This document shows, piece after piece, positions 23,562 to 32,076 of a stretch of DNA of 64,000 nt. The notes beneath the pieces are model-generated. The model had not been told where the DNA came from. It was given only the letters and a program-made list of their open reading frames with translations, and did no database searches. The DNA is from Nocardioides sp. URHA0032 (GTDB lineage: Bacteria > Actinomycetota > Actinomycetes > Propionibacteriales > Nocardioidaceae). Each line of letters starts with the position of its first letter. Within the stretch, counting starts at the first letter, position 1. The position numbers and the translations under genes are program-made. The stretch lies in the NCBI RefSeq assembly GCF_000620645.1, contig NZ_KK211159.1, positions 718,312-782,311 on the forward strand, read 5' to 3'.

Positions 23562-25145
23562 TCAGTCGTCGAAGGCGTCGACCACGGCCTGGTCGATCGT
23601 CTGGACCGGGCCGGTGAACCAGTTCTTCGCCGACACCGACCACCAGATCGCCAGCAGTAGCAGGACGCCGACGGTCATGATGGGCGCATAGTTGACGCTC
23701 GCCCAGTCGAACTCGTCGCGCCACGGCGCGCCGGCTGGGACGGTGGGCAGCATCAGCATGATGCCGACGACCAGGATCTCGACGACCGCCACGGGGTTCA
23801 TCCACTTGTACTTGCTGCCGTTGTTCCAGCCGCCGACCTGGAACTTGTCGCCGTGGCGCCACCGCAGGAAGATGGGGATCGCGAACGAGAAGTACAGGCC
23901 GATGACCGACACCGAGACGACGGCGTAGAACGCGGTCGGGATGCCGTTCACGGACTTCAGCGCCGGCAGCGTGATGATGCCGCCGATCACGGCCGCGCAG
24001 ACGACAGCGTTGACCGGCGTCCTGCGCGCGTTGACCTTGGACCACAGTCGCGAGCCGGGCACCGCGCGGTCCCGACTGAAGGCGAACATCATCCGCGAGG
24101 TCGACGTGAGGCAGGCCGTGGCGCAGAAGAGCTGGGCGGAGGCGGAGATGAACAGCAGCGTCCCGGCCCAGTTGGCCCCCAGGGACGCGTCGAAGACGTA
24201 GGCGACCCCACCGGCCGGGATGCTGGCGTAGTCGGGCTTCCCGTCGACCTGCGGGATCGCGAAGGTGACCGCGAGCAACAGCAGGTAGCCGCCGATCGCC
24301 GAGTAGAAGATCGACCGCCACAGCCCCTGCGCCGCGGCCTTCGCCGCGCCCTGCGTCTCCTCGGACAGGTGGACCGAGGCATCGAAGCCGGTGATCGTGT
24401 ACTGCGTCAGGATGAAGCCGAACGGAATGATCACGAAGAAGAAGGCCAGCGAGCCGGTCGACCCGCCGTCCCAGCCCGAGCCGTTGAACTTGTCGGTGAA
24501 GACCTGGGACACGCTCAGGTGCTGGTCCGGGACGACCAGCAGGACGCCGATCAGGACCGCCGCGCCGACGACGTGCCACCACACCGAAATGTTGTTGAGC
24601 AGCGCGAGCAGGTGGCTGGAGAAGATGTTGATCAGCGTGATGAGGGCCAGGACCACGACGAAGAACACGAAGACCCGGTTCAGGGAGAACGTGTCGTACC
24701 AGCCCCACTCGAGGAAGGTCAGCTCGAAGAACGTGGCGCACCCGTAGGCGACCGAGGCGGTGACCGCGACGAGCCCGATGAGGTTCAGCCAGCCGGTGAA
24801 GAAGCCCGCTCGCGCCCCACCGAGCTTGGAGGCCCAGTAGTAGATGCCACCCGACGTCGGCATCGAGGACACCAGCTCGGACATGGTGAAGCCGATGATC
24901 AGGATGAACATCGAGATGATCGGCCAGGACCAGGAGATGGAGATCGGTCCACCGTTCGCGATGCCCGCGCCGTACGTCGTCAGACAGCCGGCGAGGATCG
25001 AGATGATCGAGAACGAGATCGCGAAGTTCGAGAACCCGGACCAGGTCCGGGAGAGCTCCTGCTTGTAGCCGAGCTTGGCGAGGTGCTGCTCATCGGCGTT
25101 GAGGTGAGGATGGGGAGCCTCGACGGGCTCGTGCGCTTCGGGCAT
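23562..25145 (-). CDS. APC-superfamily amino acid/amine permease
   Basis: A 527-aa transporter with about 12 membrane helices, resembling the BAT/GABA permease branch of the APC superfamily. Helix 1 contains FSIISILAGCLTTYGAGIANGG (written here only as IISILAGCLTTYG), the substrate-binding unwound segment; the consensus ELVSSMPTSGGIYYWA loop follows. The N-terminus is hydrophilic. A GGAAGG ribosome binding site precedes the ATG at 25145, and a TAGCGT -10 lies about 44 bases upstream. It heads the operon with the kinase and flavoenzyme and is divergent from the GntR regulator. Likely substrate: an amine such as GABA, putrescine or ethanolamine. Confidence 0.93.
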   Translation of the reverse strand: MPEAHEPVEAPHPHLNADEQHLAKLGYKQELSRTWSGFSNFAISFSIISILAGCLTTYGAGIANGGPISISWSWPIISMFILIIGFTMSELVSSMPTSGGIYYWASKLGGARAGFFTGWLNLIGLVAVTASVAYGCATFFELTFLEWGWYDTFSLNRVFVFFVVVLALITLINIFSSHLLALLNNISVWWHVVGAAVLIGVLLVVPDQHLSVSQVFTDKFNGSGWDGGSTGSLAFFFVIIPFGFILTQYTITGFDASVHLSEETQGAAKAAAQGLWRSIFYSAIGGYLLLLAVTFAIPQVDGKPDYASIPAGGVAYVFDASLGANWAGTLLFISASAQLFCATACLTSTSRMMFAFSRDRAVPGSRLWSKVNARRTPVNAVVCAAVIGGIITLPALKSVNGIPTAFYAVVSVSVIGLYFSFAIPIFLRWRHGDKFQVGGWNNGSKYKWMNPVAVVEILVVGIMLMLPTVPAGAPWRDEFDWASVNYAPIMTVGVLLLLAIWWSVSAKNWFTGPVQTIDQAVVDAFDD

Positions 25146-25228
25146 GCGACACACCTTCCGGGCGATCGTGCGAATGTGAACCGGACGCTAGACCCCGCCC
25201 GATTCGGGTGTAAAGACATCCTGGTGAA

Positions 25229-25250
25229 AATGGTATGAACTCAGACCATT
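25229..25250. promoter_or_regulatory. 22-bp palindromic operator for the GntR/FadR-type regulator
   Basis: Arms AATGGT (25229-25234) and ACCATT (25245-25250), with an inner TGA/TCA pair, give symmetry at 20 of 22 positions. The right arm overlaps the TTGACA at 25249-25254, so binding would block the regulator's own promoter, and the site is also close to the divergent permease promoter. This is the expected layout for an autoregulated FadR-type repressor controlling both arms of the cluster. Confidence 0.75.
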
Positions 25251-25278
25251 GACACGTGCTCCGCACGATCCCGAGGAT
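25249..25278 (+). promoter_or_regulatory. Sigma-70-type promoter for the GntR regulator, leaderless start
   Basis: TTGACA (25249-25254) is separated by 18 bases from GAGGAT (25273-25278). The GTG at 25285 is 6 bases further on, so the transcript probably starts at the start codon. Confidence 0.6.
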
Positions 25279-25284
25279 GACCCC

Positions 25285-26016
25285 GTGACCGCTCCCGCCG
25301 AGCACCTCCCCGAGGCGGTGCTGCGCCCCGTGCGCGGGCACCACGCCTTCGAGGCGTGCGTGGAGCAGCTCGCCACGGCGATCCGGCTCGGGGTCTACCC
25401 GCTTGGCACCGCCCTGCCGCCCGAGCGTGAGCTGGCCGCGATCCTGCAGGTCTCCCGGGCCACGCTGCGCGAGGCGATGGCCGCGCTGCGGGAGGCCGGA
25501 CTGGTCGAGACCACACGTGGCCGCGGCGGCGGCACCGTCGTCACCCTCAAGCCCCGGACACCGTCTGCGAGAGCCGCGGCGCGGATCTCCCCCGAGCGGC
25601 GCCGCGACTGGCTCGACGCCCTCGAGTTCCGCCGCGTGGTCGAGCCCGGAGCGGCGTACCTCGCGGCGCGGATCCAGCCCGCCGGCGTACGCCGCGAGCA
25701 GCTGGAGCGAGCGCTCGCGGACGTGGATGCCGCTCGCCGGCCGGCCGCGCACCGGCAGGCCGACTCCCGGTTCCACCTGACCGTCGCCTCGCTCGCGGAC
25801 TCGCCGCGCACGATCGAGGCGGTGACGTCGGTGCAGGCGACGCTGCACGAGATGCTGCTGGCGATCCCGGTGCTCGGCACCAACATCGCCCACTCGGACC
25901 GCCAGCACGCGGCGCTGGTGAAGGCGATCCTGGCCGGCGACGCCGACCGGGCCCGCCGCGTGATGGAAGAACACTGCGACGACACGGCCGCGCTGCTGCG
26001 CGGCCTCCTCGGATAG
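25285..26016 (+). CDS. GntR-family (FadR subgroup) transcriptional regulator
   Basis: A 243-aa repressor. The winged helix is LATAIRLGVYPLGTALPPER then LQVSRATLREAMAALREAGL and the wing TTRGRGGGTVV. The C-terminal all-helical FCD domain has Arg/His/Asp positions for a metal or small acid (RFHLTVASLADS; HSDRQHAALVKAIL). GTG 25285 is preferred over TTG 25249, which is part of the -35 element. The gene is followed 19 bp later by the ligase gene and probably controls both divergent operons of the amine cluster through the operator at 25229. Confidence 0.93.
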   Translation: MTAPAEHLPEAVLRPVRGHHAFEACVEQLATAIRLGVYPLGTALPPERELAAILQVSRATLREAMAALREAGLVETTRGRGGGTVVTLKPRTPSARAAARISPERRRDWLDALEFRRVVEPGAAYLAARIQPAGVRREQLERALADVDAARRPAAHRQADSRFHLTVASLADSPRTIEAVTSVQATLHEMLLAIPVLGTNIAHSDRQHAALVKAILAGDADRARRVMEEHCDDTAALLRGLLG

Positions 26017-26035
26017 ACCCGGACCAGGAGCTGGT

Positions 26036-27415
26036 GTGACCGAACTCCGCAACAACCGCCACCTGACCATCGAGCAGCTGCTCGACCGGATCGGCACCGG
26101 CAGGATCGACACGGTCGTCGTCGCGTTCACCGACATGCAGGGCCGGCTGCAGGGCAAGCGCCTGCACGGCCGGTACTTCGCCGACGTCGTCGTCCCGCAC
26201 GGGACCGAGGGCTGCAACTACCTCCTCGCGGTCGACGTCGAGATGAACACCGTCGACGGCTACGCCATCTCTTCGTGGGAGAAGGGCTACGGCGACATGG
26301 AGTTCGTGCTCGACGAGCGCACGATCCGGGTGCTCACCCACCTGCCGGCGACGGCGATGGTGCAGTGCGACCTGGTGTGGCCGCCCGACGAGTCCGGGCA
26401 GCACTCCCCCGTGGTCCAGTCGCCGCGCACGATCCTCCAGCGGCAGCTCGACCGGTGCGCGGAGAACGGCTGGCAGGCGCTCGCGGGGACCGAGCTGGAG
26501 TTCATCGCGTTCGACACGTCGTACGAGGAGGCGGGCCTCCGGCACTACCGCGACCTCACCCCGGTCAACCAGTACAACGTGGACTACTCGATCCTCGGCA
26601 CCTCCCGGGTCGAGCCGCTGCTGCGGGCGATCCGGAACACCATGTACGACGCGGGTCTCGACGTCGAGGGCGCCAAGGGCGAGTGCAACTTCGGCCAGCA
26701 CGAGATCGGCTTCCTGTACGCCGACGCGCTCACCACCGCCGACAACCACGCGGTCTACAAGACCGTCGCCAAGGAGATCGCCGCCCAGCAGGGCAAGTCG
26801 CTCACGTTCATGGCGAAGTACAACCAGCGCGAGGGCAGCTCCTGCCACATCCACCTGTCGCTGCGCGGCGAGGACGGCGACCTGGTGTTCTGGAAGGACG
26901 GCGCGCGGACGCCCCTGTACGACCACTTCGTGGCCGGGGTGCTGGCGACCGCGGCCGACTTCACGCTGCTCTACGCGCCGAACATCAACTCCTACAAGCG
27001 CTTCGCGGACGGTTCGTTCGCCCCGACCACGATCGCGTGGGGCCTCGACAACCGCACCTGCGCGCTCCGGCTCGTCGGCCACGGCGCCGGCGCCCGGATG
27101 GAGAACCGGATCCCCGGCGCCGACGTCAACCCCTACCTCGCGCTCGCCGCGATGCTCGCCGGCGGCCTGCACGGGATCGAGAACGAGCTGCCCCTGGAGC
27201 CGGAGCTGGTCGGGAACGCCTATCACTCCGCCAAGCCAAGGGTGCCGCACACGATGGGGGCCGCACGGGAGGCGTTCGTCGCGTCGAAGGCCGCGCGAAT
27301 GGCCCTGGGCGACGAGGTCGTGGAGCACTACGCGAACATGGCCGCCGTCGAGCTCGCGGCGTACGACGCGGCCGTCACCGACTGGGAGCTGCACCGAGGG
27401 TTCGAGAGGCTGTAA
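26036..27415 (+). CDS. Gamma-glutamyl-amine (polyamine/ethanolamine-type) synthetase, glutamine synthetase family
   Basis: A 459-aa glutamine-synthetase homologue. Catalytic motifs GTELEF, ECNFGQHEIGF, SCHIHLSLRG and RMENRIPGADVNPYLA are all present. The N-terminal YAISSWEKGYGDME and the Asn-Ser-Tyr loop NSYKRF are like gamma-glutamylputrescine synthetases (PuuA, GlnA3, GlnA4) rather than GlnA. Reaction: ATP-dependent joining of an amine to glutamate's gamma-carboxyl. An AGGAG ribosome binding site precedes GTG 26036. The stop abuts the aldehyde dehydrogenase start. The amine substrate is inferred from context. Confidence 0.92.
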   Translation: MTELRNNRHLTIEQLLDRIGTGRIDTVVVAFTDMQGRLQGKRLHGRYFADVVVPHGTEGCNYLLAVDVEMNTVDGYAISSWEKGYGDMEFVLDERTIRVLTHLPATAMVQCDLVWPPDESGQHSPVVQSPRTILQRQLDRCAENGWQALAGTELEFIAFDTSYEEAGLRHYRDLTPVNQYNVDYSILGTSRVEPLLRAIRNTMYDAGLDVEGAKGECNFGQHEIGFLYADALTTADNHAVYKTVAKEIAAQQGKSLTFMAKYNQREGSSCHIHLSLRGEDGDLVFWKDGARTPLYDHFVAGVLATAADFTLLYAPNINSYKRFADGSFAPTTIAWGLDNRTCALRLVGHGAGARMENRIPGADVNPYLALAAMLAGGLHGIENELPLEPELVGNAYHSAKPRVPHTMGAAREAFVASKAARMALGDEVVEHYANMAAVELAAYDAAVTDWELHRGFERL

Positions 27416-28777
27416 GTGACTGCTGAGACCTACACGGTCATCAACCCGGCGACCGCGTCGCCGGTGACCGACGTCCACCTGGCCTCCGTGGCCGAGACGG
27501 ATGCTGCCATCGAGGCCGCGCACGCGGCGTTCCCCGCCTGGCGGGCGATGCCGCCCGGCGAGCGCGCCACCCTGCTGCGCCGCTTCGCCGCGGTCGTGGA
27601 CGCGCACGTCGAGGAGCTCGCCGAGCTCGAGGTGCGCAACGCCGGCCACACCTGGGGCAACGCGCGCTGGGAGGCGGGCAACGTCCGCGACTGCCTGAAC
27701 TACTACTCCGGTGCTCCCGAGCGGCTCTTCGGGCGCCAGATCCCGGTCGCCGGCGGCGTGGACGTGACGTTCCACGAGCCGCTCGGCGTGGTCGGGATCA
27801 TCGTGCCCTGGAACTTCCCGATGCCGATCGCCGGCTGGGGGTTCGCGCCGGCCCTGGCGGCCGGCAACACCGTCGTCCTCAAGCCGGCCGAGCTGACGCC
27901 ACTGACGGCGATCCGGCTGGGCGAGCTCGCCCGCGAGGCCGGCCTGCCCGAGCACGTCCTCACCGTGATCCCCGGCAAGGGATCGGTGGTCGGGGAGCGG
28001 TTCGTGACGCACGAGCTGGTGCGCAAGGTGTGCTTCACCGGCTCCACGGAGGTGGGCAAGCGGATCATGGCCGGCTGCGCCGAGCAGGTGAAGCGGGTGA
28101 CGCTCGAGCTCGGCGGGAAGAGCGCGAACATCGTGTTCGCGGACGCCGACATCGCAGCGGCCGCGGCCAGCGCGCCGTACGCCGTCTTCGACAACGCCGG
28201 CCAGGACTGCTGCGCCCGCTCGCGCATCCTGGTCGAGCGACCGGCGTACGACGAGTTCATCTCGAAGCTCCAGCCCGCGGTCGCGAGCCTGCGGGTGCTC
28301 GACCCGAGCGACGAGTCGTCCGAGATGGGCCCGCTGATCTCGGCACAGCAGAAGGCCACCGTCACCGGCTACCTCGACGGGGCGGAGGTCGCGTTCGCCG
28401 GCAGCGTCCCGGGTGGCGACGGCTTCTGGGTGCCGCCCTCGGTCGTGGCCGTGGACGACCCCGCCGCGCGGATCTGGCGTGAGGAGGTGTTCGGCCCGGT
28501 GGTGGCGGTGATGCCGTTCGACGACGAGGCCGACGCGGTCGCGAAGGCGAACGACACCGAGTACGGCCTGTCCGGGTCGATCTTCACCAACGACCTCGGC
28601 AAGGGTCTCCGGGTCGCCCGCGGCGTCGAGGCCGGCAACCTCAGCGTGAACTCGCACTCGTCGGTCCGCTACTGGACGCCGTTCGGTGGCTACAAGCAGT
28701 CCGGTCTCGGCCGGGAGCTCGGTCCGGACGCCCCGATGGCGTTCACCGAGGAGAAGAACGTCTTCATCGCTCACTAG
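27416..28777 (+). CDS. Aldehyde dehydrogenase (gamma-glutamyl-aminobutyraldehyde/PuuC-like)
   Basis: A 453-aa NAD(P)-dependent aldehyde dehydrogenase. VPWNFPMPIAGW, FTGSTEVGKRIM (cofactor loop), Glu231 in LELGGKSANIVF and Cys265 in NAGQDCCARSR are all present; NSHSSVRYWTPFGGYKQSG closes the site. The GTG at 27416 starts directly after the ligase stop, so translation is coupled. In Puu-type pathways this enzyme oxidises the glutamylated aldehyde. It is about 30 residues shorter at the N-terminus than typical family members. It is followed by palindromic repeat C. Confidence 0.94.
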   Translation: MTAETYTVINPATASPVTDVHLASVAETDAAIEAAHAAFPAWRAMPPGERATLLRRFAAVVDAHVEELAELEVRNAGHTWGNARWEAGNVRDCLNYYSGAPERLFGRQIPVAGGVDVTFHEPLGVVGIIVPWNFPMPIAGWGFAPALAAGNTVVLKPAELTPLTAIRLGELAREAGLPEHVLTVIPGKGSVVGERFVTHELVRKVCFTGSTEVGKRIMAGCAEQVKRVTLELGGKSANIVFADADIAAAAASAPYAVFDNAGQDCCARSRILVERPAYDEFISKLQPAVASLRVLDPSDESSEMGPLISAQQKATVTGYLDGAEVAFAGSVPGGDGFWVPPSVVAVDDPAARIWREEVFGPVVAVMPFDDEADAVAKANDTEYGLSGSIFTNDLGKGLRVARGVEAGNLSVNSHSSVRYWTPFGGYKQSGLGRELGPDAPMAFTEEKNVFIAH

Positions 28778-28786
28778 GGGAGTCCG

Positions 28787-28852
28787 CGGGATCCCCGGTT
28801 AACCGGGGATCCCGGCACTTCTCGGGCGTTGCAACACCCCCGAAGTGCCAGA
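28787..28852. repeat. Dispersed palindromic repeat, copy C (perfect 28-bp palindrome plus hairpin)
   Basis: A perfect palindrome of 28 bases (28787-28814) with CCCCGGTTAACCGGGG at its centre is followed by a GGCACTTC...GAAGTGCC stem-loop to 28852. The motifs GGTTnACCnGGGGATCCCG and GGCACTTC recur in copy B. It lies 10 bases after the aldehyde dehydrogenase stop and before an SDR, and may act as a terminator or an mRNA processing or stabilising element. Confidence 0.75.
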
Positions 28853-28888
28853 AGAGGCCGGGAAGTACCGAACCAGAGAGGTGCCAAC

Positions 28889-29668
28889 GTGGCAGGGAGA
28901 ATCCAGGACCGGGTCGCGGTCATCACCGGAGGCTGCTCCGGGATCGGGCTCGCGACGGTCGAGCGGTTCGTGCAGGAGGGCGCGAAGGTCGTCATCGGCG
29001 ACATCGACGACGAGCGCGGGCACCAGCTCGCCGACCGGCTCGGCGGCGAGACCGTCGCGACGTACGTGCACGTGGACGTGACATCGAAGGAGGAGGTCGA
29101 CGCCCTCTTCCGGACCGCGAAGGACACCTACGGCTCGGTCGACATCGCGTTCAACAACGCCGGGATCAGCCCGCCCGAGGACGACTCGATCCTGGACACG
29201 GACCTGGACGCGTGGCGCAAGGTGCAGGAGGTCAACCTGACGTCTGTGTACCTCTGCTGCAAGTCCGCGCTGCCGTACATGCTCGAGCAGGGCAGGGGCT
29301 CGATCATCAACACCGCGTCGTTCGTCGCGGTGATGGGGGCGGCCACCTCGCAGATCTCCTACTCCGCCTCGAAGGGCGGCGTGCTGTCGATGACGCGTGA
29401 GCTCGGCGTGCAGTTCGCACGTGAAGGCGTCCGCGTCAACGCGCTGTGCCCGGGGCCGGTCAACACGCCGCTGCTCCAGGACCTCTTCGCCAAGGACGCG
29501 GAGCGCGCGGCCCGGCGCCTCGTGCACGTGCCGATGGGTCGCTTCGGCGAGCCCGAGGAGATGGCGGCTGCCGTCCTGTTCCTCGCCTCCGACGACTCCT
29601 CGTTCATGACCGCCAACACGTTCCTGGTGGACGGCGGCATCTCCGGGGCCTACGTCACGCCGCTGTGA
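28889..29668 (+). CDS. Short-chain dehydrogenase/reductase of the amine cluster
   Basis: A 259-aa classical SDR: TGGCSGIG nucleotide motif, FNNAGISPP, Ser in NTASFVAVMG and YSASK. The last residues SGAYVTPL end at a GTGA overlap with the amidotransferase gene, so they are co-translated. An AGAGAGG ribosome binding site precedes GTG 28889. Its role in the cluster is likely oxidation of an alcohol intermediate, inferred from position only. Confidence 0.93.
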   Translation: MAGRIQDRVAVITGGCSGIGLATVERFVQEGAKVVIGDIDDERGHQLADRLGGETVATYVHVDVTSKEEVDALFRTAKDTYGSVDIAFNNAGISPPEDDSILDTDLDAWRKVQEVNLTSVYLCCKSALPYMLEQGRGSIINTASFVAVMGAATSQISYSASKGGVLSMTRELGVQFAREGVRVNALCPGPVNTPLLQDLFAKDAERAARRLVHVPMGRFGEPEEMAAAVLFLASDDSSFMTANTFLVDGGISGAYVTPL

Positions 29669-30378
29669 GCACGCCCCTCATCGGTCTCACGACCTACCGG
29701 GAACAGGCGGCCTGGGGCGTCTGGGACCAGCGGGCCGACCTGCTCCCGACGCCGTACGCCGCCGCGGTCGAGGCGACCGGCGGCGTACCGGTCCTGCTTC
29801 CTCCCGTGGGCCAGCCCGGCGCAGCGGACGCGGTCGTCGCCCGCCTCGACGGCCTGGTGATCAGCGGGGGTGCCGACGTGGACCCCGGCCGGTACGGCGA
29901 GGACGCGCACCCGAGGACGGCGAGCTGGCGCGCCGACCGCGACGCGTGGGAGTCGGCGCTGCTCGACGCCGCCGGCGCCGCGGGGCTGCCGGTCCTCGGC
30001 GTCTGCCGCGGCATGCAGGTGATGGCCGTGCACGCGGGCGGCGTGCTGGACCAGCACGTGCCCGACCTCGTCGACCACGAGCAGCACTCCCCCGGCGGCG
30101 ACGAGTTCGGCGCGATCACCGTGTCGACCGTCGCGGGCACCCGGCTGGCCGGCCTCGTGGGCGAGCGGCTGTCGGTGAACTGCCATCACCACCAGTCGGT
30201 GCGGAGCCACCCGGGGTTCGACGCCGTCGCCCACGCCGCGGATGGCACGCTGGAGGCCATGGAGGCACCCGGCCCGCGGTTCTGCGTCGGCGTCCAGTGG
30301 CACCCCGAGACCGCCGCGGACGTCGGCCTGCTGGCCGGGCTGGTCCGCGCGGCGGCGGCGTACACGACCGGTCGATGA
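29665..30378 (+). CDS. Gamma-glutamyl-GABA hydrolase-like class I amidotransferase (PuuD family)
   Basis: A 237-aa peptidase C26/glutamine amidotransferase. The nucleophile is Cys114 in VLGVCRGMQVM, the catalytic His/Glu pair lies in GVQWHPET, and GGADVDPGRYG is the oxyanion/substrate loop typical of gamma-glutamyl-gamma-aminobutyrate hydrolases. Its reaction would release glutamate from a gamma-glutamylated acid, the last step of a PuuA-type pathway. GTG 29665 overlaps the SDR stop, and its own stop overlaps the next ATG (ATGA). Confidence 0.92.
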   Translation: MSTPLIGLTTYREQAAWGVWDQRADLLPTPYAAAVEATGGVPVLLPPVGQPGAADAVVARLDGLVISGGADVDPGRYGEDAHPRTASWRADRDAWESALLDAAGAAGLPVLGVCRGMQVMAVHAGGVLDQHVPDLVDHEQHSPGGDEFGAITVSTVAGTRLAGLVGERLSVNCHHHQSVRSHPGFDAVAHAADGTLEAMEAPGPRFCVGVQWHPETAADVGLLAGLVRAAAAYTTGR

Positions 30379-31040
30379 CGCTCGTCAGCGCGCACCGCTG
30401 CCTCACGAGCGCGGACATCGAGGCCGCGATCGCCCTGGGCGCGGACTACGTCGAGATCGACGTGCAGCGCACCGCGGACGGAGCGCTCGTGCTCCACCAC
30501 GACCCGGTCGACGTGGCGCCGCCCGACGTGCTCCGGTACGCCGACGCGCTCGATCTGATCGCCGGCCGCAGCCGGGTGCACCTCGACCTGAAGTTCCGCG
30601 GCGACGAGGTCGCGGCCGTGGCGCTGGCCGTGGACCGGCTGGGCACGGACCGGATGCTGGTGACCACCGGCCACGACGACGGGGTGCGCGCCGTCCGCGA
30701 CTGGTCGGACGCCCACGGGCACCACCTGATGGTGGGCCTGTCGCTGGGTCGCGGCGTGCCGGGGTTCGCGCTCTGGCAGATGGCGAAGGTGCGCGCCTCC
30801 GAGCTCTGGCCGGGGGTCCGCTACCGGCACTCGCGGGCGAACATCGTCGTCGCCCACCACTGGCTGGCCCGGCTGCGGGTGCGCCGGTTCGCCCGGCGGC
30901 ACGGCCTGCCGCTGCTGGTCTGGACGGTCGACACACCGCGCTCCCTGGCGTACTGGATGCGCCCCGGCCGCGCCTGGCTGGTGACGTCCAACGAGCCGGC
31001 GGTGGCGCTCCGGCTCCGGGCTGACAGAATTTCGCCATGA
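30375..31040 (+). CDS. Glycerophosphodiester phosphodiesterase family protein
   Basis: A 221-aa PLC-like TIM barrel. HR (residues 7-8), EIDVQ with metal-binding acids, and HHD are conserved, but the usual PENT segment after HR is missing and the barrel is short. The enzyme would hydrolyse glycerophospho-choline or -ethanolamine, which fits a cluster containing a choline-kinase-like protein. ATG 30375 overlaps the amidotransferase stop, and its own stop overlaps the next gene. Substrate inferred. Confidence 0.88.
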   Translation: MTLVSAHRCLTSADIEAAIALGADYVEIDVQRTADGALVLHHDPVDVAPPDVLRYADALDLIAGRSRVHLDLKFRGDEVAAVALAVDRLGTDRMLVTTGHDDGVRAVRDWSDAHGHHLMVGLSLGRGVPGFALWQMAKVRASELWPGVRYRHSRANIVVAHHWLARLRVRRFARRHGLPLLVWTVDTPRSLAYWMRPGRAWLVTSNEPAVALRLRADRISP

Positions 31041-32002
31041 CCCGTGGAGCGTTCGACGAGCTCGTGCCCGACGTCCTGGGCGAGCCGTACCTGGCCGAGA
31101 CCATCAGCCTCCCGCCCGACGAGGAGGGACCGGTCGTCGTCACGCTCGTCGTACGCCGGGCGCCGGAGCCCACCGGGCGGGCGGTCCTGCACGTGCACGG
31201 GTTCTGCGACTACTTCTTCCAGACCGACTACGCGGAGTGGTGGAACGAGCGCGGCTACGACTTCTACGCGGTCGACCTGCGCAAGTACGGCCGCTCCCTG
31301 CGTCCCCACCAGACGCCGAACTTCGTCACCGACCTGCGGCAGCACTTCCCCGACCTGGACGCGGCGTTCCAGCGGGTGGTCGAGCGCGACGGCCACGACC
31401 ACGTCGTGATCAGCGCGCACTCGACCGGCGGCCTGATCGCCGCGCTGTGGGCCGACGAACGCCGGCCCGCCATCGCCGGCATGGCGCTCAACTCGCCGTG
31501 GCTGGACATGCAGGGCGGCGCGATGATCCGCGGGATCGGGACCACCCTGATCAAGCAGGTCGGTGCGCGGCAGCCGAAGCGGGTGATCCCGCGCACGGTC
31601 GGCGGTCACTACGGCCGGAGCCTGCACGTCGACCACGACGGCGAGTGGATGTTCAACACCGACTGGAAGCCGCTCGACTCGTTCCCGGTCACGTTCGGCT
31701 GGCTGCGGGCGATCCGGCTCGGCCACCACGAGCTGCAGACCGGGCTCGACGTCGGCTGCCCCGTGCTGGTGCTCTCCTCCGCCGGCACCCGCTGGCCCCA
31801 GGAGATGGGCGAGGACGCCCACGGCTACGACATCGTGCTCGAGGTCCCGCAGATCCGGCAGTGGGCGACCGCGATCGGCAGCCACGTCACGTACGTCGCC
31901 ATCGAGGGCGCCCGTCACGACGTGGTGCTGTCGCGGGCCGAGCCGCGCGCCACGGCGTACGCCGAGCTGGGCACCTGGCTGTCGTCGTACGTCGCCGACT
32001 GA
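31037..32002 (+). CDS. Alpha/beta hydrolase, monoacylglycerol-lipase-like
   Basis: A 321-aa serine hydrolase. LHVHGFCDYFFQTDYAEWW is the oxyanion loop region, SAHSTGG the nucleophile elbow, and GARHDVVL carries the catalytic His. The insertion and length match lysophospholipase/monoglyceride lipase types. It is the last gene of the amine-cluster transcript, with an ATGA overlap to the phosphodiesterase, consistent with lipid head-group release. It is convergent with the nitroreductase. Confidence 0.92.
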   Translation: MTRGAFDELVPDVLGEPYLAETISLPPDEEGPVVVTLVVRRAPEPTGRAVLHVHGFCDYFFQTDYAEWWNERGYDFYAVDLRKYGRSLRPHQTPNFVTDLRQHFPDLDAAFQRVVERDGHDHVVISAHSTGGLIAALWADERRPAIAGMALNSPWLDMQGGAMIRGIGTTLIKQVGARQPKRVIPRTVGGHYGRSLHVDHDGEWMFNTDWKPLDSFPVTFGWLRAIRLGHHELQTGLDVGCPVLVLSSAGTRWPQEMGEDAHGYDIVLEVPQIRQWATAIGSHVTYVAIEGARHDVVLSRAEPRATAYAELGTWLSSYVAD

Positions 32003-32076
32003 CCGGATCGGCCGGGGCCTGCCTCCCGGCGCCGTCGGCGGCTCGCCCACCGCCCGCGCGGTGACAGGACCCGGGG

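Noticed and set aside
25547..28774. A very long open frame on the minus strand (about 1075 codons) opposite the ligase and aldehyde dehydrogenase genes
   Set aside because: Antisense to strongly supported genes with clear motifs; long open antisense frames arise from high third-position GC. The translation is low-complexity, rich in Arg, Ala, Gly and Val.
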